Positions 57,625-64,000 of a DNA stretch of 64,000 bases are shown in pieces. Each line of letters opens with the position of its first letter. Positions within the stretch are counted from its first letter, which is position 1. Where the stretch lies: NCBI GenBank assembly GCA_966112615.1, contig CBHWDO010000015.1, positions 32,511 through 96,510 of the forward strand, written 5' to 3'. A program made the translations under genes and the position numbers. The stretch is from Flavitalea sp966112615 (GTDB taxonomy: Bacteria; Bacteroidota; Bacteroidia; Chitinophagales; Chitinophagaceae). The notes under the pieces are model-generated. The model was not told the origin of the DNA and made no database searches. It saw nothing but the letters and a program-made list of their open reading frames with translations.

Positions 57625-59775
57625 ATGGCTAACCGAAATAATCTTTCCAGGAGAAATTTCCTGCGACTATCATCATTAACCGGTGCTGCATTGACCATCG
57701 GTTATTATATGCCTGCACTGGCAAAATCACCAACCATTATCAATGCAGTGGAAGCAGATGCACTGGGAGTTCCGCTTACTGCATGGATCTCCGTTGATAC
57801 AAATGGTAAAGTAACCATCTTCAATCATAGAAGTGAGATGGGGCAAGGTTCCTGGCAGTCTGTTCCCCAGGTGATCGCAGAAGAACTGGAAGTAGACCTT
57901 GATGATATCAACATAAGTTTTGCACCTGGTGCTCCCGAAAAATTCGGTAGCCAGATCACCGGCGGAAGTTCAACCGTTCGTGGTGCATTCAGGCAATTGC
58001 TCCAGACAGGTGCAACTGCAAGGGAAATGTTGATTGCAGCTGCGGCGGCTAAATGGAATGTATCTGCATCCGATTGTTTTGCAGAAAAAGGATTTGTAAT
58101 TAATCGTAAGAATAATGAAAAGCTTAATTATGGTGCACTTGTAGAAGCTGCATCAAGATTGGAGGTTCCAAAAGATATCAAACTTAAAGAACGCAAGGAT
58201 TATAAGATCATTGGAAAACCATTAAAGCGTCAGGATAACGCTGCGAAAGTGAATGGTTCAGCAATCTTTGGAATTGATAAGCGTGTTCCAAATATGCTGT
58301 TTGCTTCGGTGGAAAGAAGTCCCAGGTTTCATGGTAAAGTAGTGAGTTATGATGAAGCAGCTGCCAAAGCAGTTCCTGGTGTTAAACATGTGCTGAAGGT
58401 TAGCATGCCTGTATTTGGATATACCCGCGAAGGTGTTGCTGTTGTTGCAGATAATACATGGGCTGCCATGCAGGGAAGAAAGGCGCTGAAAGTTCAGTGG
58501 GACGATGCAGGATTCGAACAGAATAATACCGAGCAGTTATATCAGCGGATGCGTGAAGATCTTAAGAAAGAAGGCCTTAAAGGTAAGAACAAAGGCAATG
58601 CGCTTGATATCTTAAAATCGGGCAATGTGGTTGAAGCAGTTTATGAAACTCCGTATGAATCTCATAGCGCCATGGAGCCGATTAACTGTACTGCTTATTA
58701 CCAGGATGATAAGATCGACATCTGGGGACCAATCCAGGGCCCCGACTGGATCAGAAATGATATATCCGAAAAATTCAAAATGCCCAAGGAAAATGTAAAT
58801 GTGATCATGACTTTCCTGGGTGGTGGTTTTGGACGTAAAGCATTTACAGATTATCCGCACGAAGCAGTTTATATATCGAAAGAGATCAAAGCTCCGGTAC
58901 AGGTTGTATGGACAAGAGAAGATGATATGACACAGGGACCTTTCAGACCCGGTATGAGTTACCTGTGCAGGGCAGCGCTGGATGGAAAGAAGATAAAGGC
59001 TTATGAGGGAAAGATAGCCGGACAGAATATGGATTCCCAGGAAAGTTTCACTCCTAAGGCCAAGCCAAATGGCAGTGCTACAGAAGGTTTCCTGGAAGAT
59101 ATGTTTGAAACGATCGATAACTATTATTTCAGTGATATACCTACAAAGTCAACGATACCAGTAATGTGGTGGAGAAGTGTATATGCTTCTACCAATGGCT
59201 TTGCTTTCGAAAGCTTCATGGATGAACTGGCTGTGAAAGCAAATGCAGATCCAATTGAATTTCGTCGCGCCAATCTTAAGAATGAACGATATCTGAAATT
59301 GCTGGATAAACTTGAAGAAGTTTCCGGTTGGAAGAATCGTAAGAAAGGCGAGGGATGGGGTGTTTCCCTGACAGAAAGTTTTGACAGTATTGTTGGTGAG
59401 ATCGTGAAAGTGTCTAAAAAATCAGATGGTAAAATTAAAATCGATAAGGCTTTTGCTGTAATGGATTGTGGATGGTATGTAAATCCGGATATCATAAGGC
59501 AACAGGTGGAAGGTTCTATTATTATGGCTTATGGTGCAGCAGTAACACATGAAACACATTTCAAAGATGGTAAGGCAGTAGAACAGAATTTCAATACTTA
59601 CAAAATGCCACGCATCAATGAGATGTTTGATATTGAAGTGCACATCATGGAAAACAATAAAAAGCCAGGTGGGGTAGGAGAACCGGCACTTCCTCCATTT
59701 GCTGCAGCATTGATGAATGCAGTATATGATCTAACAGGTAAGCGTATACGAAAATTACCTTTCAGTCTGGGTTAA
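57625..59775 (+). CDS. Molybdenum-cofactor-binding xanthine-dehydrogenase-family large subunit (IorB-like)
   Basis: 716 aa. A twin-arginine signal (NNLSRRNFLRLSSLTGAALTIG, residues ~5-26) indicates export by the Tat pathway. The molybdopterin domain has SEMGQGSWQSVPQVIAEEL, SQITGGSSTVRG, GGGFGRKAFTDYPHEAVYIS and, near the C-terminus, KPGGVGEPALPPF, whose Glu is the catalytic base. This is the IorB/aldehyde-oxidase-like group; substrates are aldehydes or N-heterocycles, not resolved here. It forms a two-gene operon with the [2Fe-2S] subunit, and its end overlaps the MocA-like gene by 21 bases on the other strand. Confidence 0.93.
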   Translation: MANRNNLSRRNFLRLSSLTGAALTIGYYMPALAKSPTIINAVEADALGVPLTAWISVDTNGKVTIFNHRSEMGQGSWQSVPQVIAEELEVDLDDINISFAPGAPEKFGSQITGGSSTVRGAFRQLLQTGATAREMLIAAAAAKWNVSASDCFAEKGFVINRKNNEKLNYGALVEAASRLEVPKDIKLKERKDYKIIGKPLKRQDNAAKVNGSAIFGIDKRVPNMLFASVERSPRFHGKVVSYDEAAAKAVPGVKHVLKVSMPVFGYTREGVAVVADNTWAAMQGRKALKVQWDDAGFEQNNTEQLYQRMREDLKKEGLKGKNKGNALDILKSGNVVEAVYETPYESHSAMEPINCTAYYQDDKIDIWGPIQGPDWIRNDISEKFKMPKENVNVIMTFLGGGFGRKAFTDYPHEAVYISKEIKAPVQVVWTREDDMTQGPFRPGMSYLCRAALDGKKIKAYEGKIAGQNMDSQESFTPKAKPNGSATEGFLEDMFETIDNYYFSDIPTKSTIPVMWWRSVYASTNGFAFESFMDELAVKANADPIEFRRANLKNERYLKLLDKLEEVSGWKNRKKGEGWGVSLTESFDSIVGEIVKVSKKSDGKIKIDKAFAVMDCGWYVNPDIIRQQVEGSIIMAYGAAVTHETHFKDGKAVEQNFNTYKMPRINEMFDIEVHIMENNKKPGGVGEPALPPFAAALMNAVYDLTGKRIRKLPFSLG

Positions 59776-60333
59776 TTTCCTGTAATCTTCAGGAGTATCG
59801 ATATCAATTAATACAGCATCAGTATTCATATCAACCCAGGAGATATGATGCTGGTGCTGTTTGATTATCTGCCTGCATCCTTCTTTTTCAGTGTGATTCA
59901 GAATATTCTTATAGTATGATGAAGAAAATATTACTGGATTACCCTTTTCCCCATTGAATCGGGGAACAATGATGCAAAATTTATCAATCTTTATTTGCTT
60001 ATTGAAAGCTGTGATCAGTTGATTATAATCCTGTGCTGTCAACTTTACCATATCCCCCAGGCAGATCATAAATCCATTGCTGTCTTTTGAACAATGCTTA
60101 ATGCCTGTTTGAATAGAGCTTGTCATTCCTTCTTCAGGATGATCGTTTACAGCATTGATCACACCTTCAAAGAATTGTTCTTCGCGATGCACCACTATGA
60201 TCTCATCTGCGTTGCTACGGATCAATTCAAGCAGCACATGATCGATCACTGTACCAAATCCATAAGGGAGCTTTAATTTGTTTTCTTTCATTCTTGATGA
60301 AAATCCCGCAGCCATTAAAATTGCACTGATCAT
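59755..60333 (-). CDS. MobA/MocA-family nucleotidyltransferase (Mo-cofactor cytidylyl/guanylyl transfer)
   Basis: 192 aa, NTP-transferase fold. It begins ISAILMAAGFSSRMKENKLKLPYG, the LAAGxSxRM-type nucleotide motif, with the Mg-binding ICLGDMVKLTAQDY and HPEEGMTSSIQTGI further on. In the molybdenum-hydroxylase context, MocA-type enzymes attach CMP to the cofactor. Its gene and the XdhC-like gene upstream overlap by four bases, so they are cotranscribed, opposite to and convergent with the hydroxylase genes. It supplies cofactor maturation for the adjacent enzyme. Confidence 0.9.
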   Translation of the reverse strand: MISAILMAAGFSSRMKENKLKLPYGFGTVIDHVLLELIRSNADEIIVVHREEQFFEGVINAVNDHPEEGMTSSIQTGIKHCSKDSNGFMICLGDMVKLTAQDYNQLITAFNKQIKIDKFCIIVPRFNGEKGNPVIFSSSYYKNILNHTEKEGCRQIIKQHQHHISWVDMNTDAVLIDIDTPEDYRKLTQTER

Positions 60334-61379
60334 AGTGAATGATTTTCGTGAATAGGACCATCTTTTAACTTTAGCGACCTGCCTTCGCGTTTTGCAAAAT
60401 GTGCAATGATCTCCGATGTGATCGCAATGGCAATTTCTTCGGGGGTATTTGCGCCAATATCCAGTCCTGCCGGGCCATACAGCTTTTCATGCATTGACCT
60501 CGAAATTTCAATTCCATCAAATAATTTTTCTTTTCTTTTTGCAGGTCCTAATAAAGCTATGTATGGTATTTCTGTATTGATCAGAGATTGAAGATTTTTT
60601 TTGTCTGTTGCCAAATCATGGGACATTAATATTGCGGCACTGTATTTATCGATCGCCGGTCTTTCAGAAAGATATTGTGAATAGATCTTCGTCGATGATG
60701 CAATATTCCTGTTGATCTTTTCTGCTTTCCCAACCAACGAAATATCCCATCCAAGTTCTTCCGCTATTCTTGAAAGCGTATATACATCATAGTTAGATCC
60801 ATAGATCTGAAGGTGTATGCTGGGAACTACTATTTCAATAAAGTACTTTTCATTTTCAGATTGATAGATGACGGATTTCTTTTGAATCAGAGATTGCTTT
60901 ATTAGCTCGGAAATTTCATCGTATTCATGATTCGCCTTAAATAAATATGAATGGCCAATTTGCTCATTCCGGGAAGATGCAATAATTGTAATGATCGCCT
61001 GTGGTTCTCTCGTGTATTCAATTTCTTTAAGAACACTTACAGCATCTTCTTTTCCATTAAGAGGGATGAACATCACATCAATTATTCCATTGCAACCAAG
61101 TCCTGCTCCGATCTGGTTTTCGTCATCCTGGGTGGTATCATAAGTTACAATAGATGGTTTGTCGGATGCAATGGCTTTTAATGCCCTTCTCCTGGCATCA
61201 CCTTCAAGGCATCCGCCACTGATCCCTCCCACAAAAGTTCCGTCATCCAGCACCAGCATCCTGGCTCCCATCCTCCGGTATGAAGATCCTTCCACCCTGA
61301 CAACCATTGCCATGGCAGCTTTTTGATTCTGGAAATCAATTTTTCTATATGCCTTCAGGATCGACCTGATTTCTTTCAT
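60330..61379 (-). CDS. XdhC/CoxI-family molybdenum-cofactor insertion factor
   Basis: 349 aa. The N-terminal XdhC_CoxI domain has AMAMVVRVEGSSYRRMGARMLVLDDG, GGISGGCLEGDARRRALKA and a following TYDTTQDDENQIGAGLGCNG (the conserved GCxG). A C-terminal Rossmann-like domain covers ~190-330, with LLGPAKRKEKLF and the C-terminal helical GPAGLDIGANTPEEIAIAI. Such proteins bind and sulfurate the cofactor and load it into xanthine dehydrogenases. First gene of the maturation operon. Confidence 0.93.
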   Translation of the reverse strand: MKEIRSILKAYRKIDFQNQKAAMAMVVRVEGSSYRRMGARMLVLDDGTFVGGISGGCLEGDARRRALKAIASDKPSIVTYDTTQDDENQIGAGLGCNGIIDVMFIPLNGKEDAVSVLKEIEYTREPQAIITIIASSRNEQIGHSYLFKANHEYDEISELIKQSLIQKKSVIYQSENEKYFIEIVVPSIHLQIYGSNYDVYTLSRIAEELGWDISLVGKAEKINRNIASSTKIYSQYLSERPAIDKYSAAILMSHDLATDKKNLQSLINTEIPYIALLGPAKRKEKLFDGIEISRSMHEKLYGPAGLDIGANTPEEIAIAITSEIIAHFAKREGRSLKLKDGPIHENHSL

Positions 61380-61435
61380 ATTAGTAGAAAGTATTATTTA
61401 GCTGAAAAGGTAAGAACTCTCTGCAATTATAAGGT

Positions 61436-61443
61436 TATCTTTG
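61436..61443 (+). promoter_or_regulatory. -7 promoter box for the hybrid kinase gene
   Basis: TATCTTTG, the best TAnnTTTG match in the window, 27 bases before the ATG at 61471 in the divergent gap. No good -33 match. Confidence 0.55.
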
Positions 61444-61470
61444 GGCCTGACCCTTGTGAAAAAACCGAAC

Positions 61471-63966
61471 ATGGCAAACTCCAACTTACCTGCTTTGATG
61501 AGTGGGTTAATGAAACTTACCGGGAATATTGTATTTGAGATCAGTTCCGATTATAGATTCATTGATGTACATGCAGATAACCCGGCTCATCTTTTTATTC
61601 CTCCCCAGCATTTTTTAGGAAAAAAAATATCGGACATGTTGAATGAAGAGCAATGGAGCCAGGTACTTCATTACTTTGAACTTGCTTATGTAAGTGGTGA
61701 AAAGCAGAGCTTTCAGTATCCTTCGATCATCCCTAATGATCCCCGCTGGTATCGTGGAAACCTGTTGTACATTTCAAAAGGAGTTTCAGAACCATTCTAC
61801 CTGTTATGTATTGATGATATCACTTCTCAGAAAAAAGCCGAGGATACGCTTAAGTTTCATGCTGAATTCGAGGATTTGCTGGTACATGCCACCAGTAACC
61901 TGATCCAGTCAAATGAACACAACTTCAATGCTTCCCTGAATTATGTATTGGAAAAGATCGGGCAGTTTGCAAAGGTAGACCGGTCCTATGTTTTCATGTT
62001 CGACAAGGAGAAGGATGTGATGAACAACACGCATGAATGGTGTTCCGAGGGAACAAACCCTGAGATTCAAAATCTACAGGAAGTTCCTATTTCTCTTTTC
62101 CCATTGTGGATGGAAAAGCTACATAATTATGAAGTGATCTACATTCCTGAAGTAAATGCATTGCCTGAGAGTTGGTCAAGCGTTAGAGAGATCCTGGAAC
62201 CGCAAGGAGTTCAATCCCTGCTGGTGATCCCCATTAAAGCTGAAGACCATTTGTATGGATTTATAGGTTTCGATGCTGTTAAGCAGAAGGTAATGTGGGA
62301 GAATAGTCAGCGACAATTGCTGCAGATTCTTGGTGACAATATAGGTTCGGTGATCATGAGGAATGAACAGAATCTTAGTTTACAGAAAGCATCCGAACAG
62401 GCAAAGCACCTGGCAGAAGAAGCCAATGCAGCTAATAAGTATAAATTGGATTTCCTGGCGAATATGTCGCACGAAATGAGAACCCCACTGAATGGTGTTA
62501 TAGGATTTACAGACCTGTTGCTGGAAACACAGGTCAATGAGATCCAGTTACAATATCTTCAAACAGTAAGGGATTCGGCTCAGAATCTCCTGGAAGTCAT
62601 TAATGAGATACTTGATTTTTCAAAGATTGAAGCAGGAAAAGTGGACCTGTTACCAGAGCGTTCCGATATGGTGGATATCATTGAAAAAACCTGTGGATTG
62701 GTTCGTTTTTCAGCCAGTAAGAAGAATATAGAATTCATCCTCAATATGGATCCTTCGATGCCAAGGTTTTATATGGTAGATCCCTTGAGACTGCAGCAGG
62801 TCCTGGTTAATCTCTTAAGTAATGCGATCAAGTTTACCGAGAAAGGCTTCATTGAAATGAATGTAACAGTGAAAAAACCTGATACAGTCAACGGGATCGC
62901 TAACCTCGTATTTAGTGTATCCGATTCTGGAATCGGTATTTCATCTTCTCAAAAGAAAAAAATATTCTCTGCATTTACCCAGGCAGATATAATGATCAGC
63001 AGGAAGTATGGCGGAACTGGTTTGGGTCTTGCTATTACCAATAGTTTGCTGGAAATGATGAACAGCCATCTTCAGCTGGAAAGTAAAGAGGGTGAAGGCA
63101 GCAGGTTCTTCTTTGAGATTTCTCTTCCATACGAAGTAACAAATGCCTATCCTAAAGATGCAATTCCTGGCCTGAAAACAGCCCTGGTTGTGGAAGCAGG
63201 AGAGAACACCCGGAAAGTGCTTACCAAATGGCTTGCCTACAGGAGTATTAAAACAACTTCTGTTGCGCAGGCAAACGATGCAATTAAATTATTGAAAGAA
63301 GGGAATCAATACGATCTAGTGATTGTTGATCAAAACCTGCCTGATTCAAATGGATTGCATTTTGTCAAGGTTATGCGACAAGAATTACAGGTCGACAAAC
63401 CATGCGTACTGCTATATGGTGAGGAAGAACCGAGGATGCATGCAATTGCTGAAAGTCTTGATGTGTTTCACAGGGTTTTAAGGCCTTTATTTTTGAAGAA
63501 TCTGTATTCAGCCATTGAAAACCTTGGTTTAAGGAAAGTCAATGTTTCAAAATCACCAATGGAGCAGGATCAGGTGAACAGGCTGAAGGATGGCAAAAAG
63601 GTGTTGATAGCCGAAGACAATAAGACCAACATGATGTTTACCAGGATCATTGTCGGGAAGCTTTTTGATAATCCCCGGATCATTGAAGCGGTGAACGGAA
63701 TAGAAGCTATCAGCAATTATGAAGAGCATTTTCCCGACCTGGTTTTAATGGATCTTCAAATGCCTGAAATGGATGGGGATGTAGCAACTGAAAAGATCAG
63801 GGAGCTTGAAAGATCCTGGAACTTAAAACATGTACCGATCATAGCATTAACGGCAAATGCCATTCACGGAGTAAAGGAAAAATGCCTTGAAATTGGATTT
63901 GATGAATATTTGTCGAAACCTTTGAATAAAGAAGATCTGAAAGAGATTGTGGGGAAGTACTTTTAG
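61471..63966 (+). CDS. Hybrid sensor histidine kinase/response regulator (PAS-GAF-HisKA-HATPase-REC-REC)
   Basis: 831 aa, cytoplasmic. PAS-like ~15-120, GAF ~130-300, coiled coil, HisKA with H334 in FLANMSHEMRTPLNGVIGF, HATPase (VLVNLLSNAIKFTE, FSVSDSGIGIS, YGGTGLGLAITN). REC1 (~565-690) is partly degenerate: its usual acidic pair is replaced by E-A in LVVEAGENT, though the phosphoacceptor-like D in VIVDQNLPDSNG stays. REC2 (~705-831) is canonical: LIAEDNKTN, LVLMDLQMPEMDG and a Lys in YLSKP. The start is MANSNLPALM; an upstream TTG is within the promoter box. The stop TAG is the first part of a 7-mer repeat that runs to the window edge. Confidence 0.93.
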   Translation: MANSNLPALMSGLMKLTGNIVFEISSDYRFIDVHADNPAHLFIPPQHFLGKKISDMLNEEQWSQVLHYFELAYVSGEKQSFQYPSIIPNDPRWYRGNLLYISKGVSEPFYLLCIDDITSQKKAEDTLKFHAEFEDLLVHATSNLIQSNEHNFNASLNYVLEKIGQFAKVDRSYVFMFDKEKDVMNNTHEWCSEGTNPEIQNLQEVPISLFPLWMEKLHNYEVIYIPEVNALPESWSSVREILEPQGVQSLLVIPIKAEDHLYGFIGFDAVKQKVMWENSQRQLLQILGDNIGSVIMRNEQNLSLQKASEQAKHLAEEANAANKYKLDFLANMSHEMRTPLNGVIGFTDLLLETQVNEIQLQYLQTVRDSAQNLLEVINEILDFSKIEAGKVDLLPERSDMVDIIEKTCGLVRFSASKKNIEFILNMDPSMPRFYMVDPLRLQQVLVNLLSNAIKFTEKGFIEMNVTVKKPDTVNGIANLVFSVSDSGIGISSSQKKKIFSAFTQADIMISRKYGGTGLGLAITNSLLEMMNSHLQLESKEGEGSRFFFEISLPYEVTNAYPKDAIPGLKTALVVEAGENTRKVLTKWLAYRSIKTTSVAQANDAIKLLKEGNQYDLVIVDQNLPDSNGLHFVKVMRQELQVDKPCVLLYGEEEPRMHAIAESLDVFHRVLRPLFLKNLYSAIENLGLRKVNVSKSPMEQDQVNRLKDGKKVLIAEDNKTNMMFTRIIVGKLFDNPRIIEAVNGIEAISNYEEHFPDLVLMDLQMPEMDGDVATEKIRELERSWNLKHVPIIALTANAIHGVKEKCLEIGFDEYLSKPLNKEDLKEIVGKYF

Positions 63967-64000
63967 GAGTTAGGAGTTAGGAGTTAGGAGTTGGGAGTTG
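63964..64000 (+). repeat. TAGGAGT 7-mer tandem repeat starting at the hybrid kinase stop codon
   Basis: Four TAGGAGT units (63964-63991), then TGGGAGT and TG to the window edge. The TAG stop codon itself is the first three bases of the first unit. It probably continues beyond the window. The unit equals the 7-mer part of the array at 25381-25408. Confidence 0.9.

Overview
The window looks like a chromosomal segment of a Bacteroidota bacterium, most likely of the family Chitinophagaceae. This is inferred from gene content and style: type IX secretion (T9SS) C-terminal sorting tails, a PID-CTERM/exosortase pair, DUF5916, DUF1080 and DUF4038 proteins, an ExbB-ExbD-ExbD-TonB operon whose TonB has the DILDxIFEGxNKxYGAYELR-type N-terminus, a short NuoG, no obvious Shine-Dalgarno sequences, and -7 promoter boxes of the Bacteroidota TAnnTTTG type. 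No rRNA, tRNA, CRISPR array, transposase or prophage was seen. No gene-free stretch is longer than about 280 bases.

Layout. Bases 1-6800 are housekeeping: the 3' end of dinB, a 1-Cys peroxiredoxin, a minus-strand RNA-modification operon (rlmN, RluB-type and RluA-type pseudouridine synthases), a PcaF-like thiolase and hisS. Bases 6975-9855 are a small envelope operon (77-aa membrane protein, PstS-like lipoprotein, TPR protein) closed by a strong terminator. Bases 9965-23992 are a complete 14-gene nuo (complex I) operon. It is interrupted between nuoF and nuoG by a GxxExxY-family gene flanked by inverted repeat arms, and between nuoD and nuoE by a GA-rich inverted repeat. Then come a FtsX/MacB-type permease, a secreted metzincin-like metalloprotease (minus strand), and the exbB-exbD-exbD-tonB operon that energises outer-membrane transport.

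Bases 31500-43560 hold an acidic orphan protein, mnmE, and a carbohydrate-flavoured stretch: zinc alcohol dehydrogenase, DUF5916 outer-membrane protein, DUF1080 protein, beta-hydroxyacid dehydrogenase-like and RidA-like proteins, and a DUF4038 glycoside hydrolase. A decayed locus lies inside this stretch, where a membrane-sensor 5' fragment is joined to the 3' end of a T9SS cargo gene. rmuC closes the stretch. Bases 43555-48650 carry a response regulator/PAS kinase pair, a TonB-type outer-membrane barrel and an AHSA1/START-like protein. Bases 48800-55480 form a surface cassette: a small secreted protein, a 1189-aa IgGFc-binding-like T9SS cargo, a PID-CTERM protein, its probable exosortase, an unlisted 38-aa membrane peptide and a PAS kinase. 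The rest holds xseAB, a Tat-exported molybdenum hydroxylase with convergent MocA- and XdhC-type maturation genes, and a hybrid sensor kinase.

The most unusual signal is a set of short purine-rich tandem repeats (7-9 bp units) that start exactly at TAG stop codons. Six genes show this: the peroxiredoxin, nuoD, the permease, the metalloprotease, the beta-hydroxyacid dehydrogenase-like gene and the hybrid kinase. Several sites have a second, inverted arm. The GxxExxY gene sits between arms of similar design, which raises a testable link between that nuclease-fold family and these repeats.
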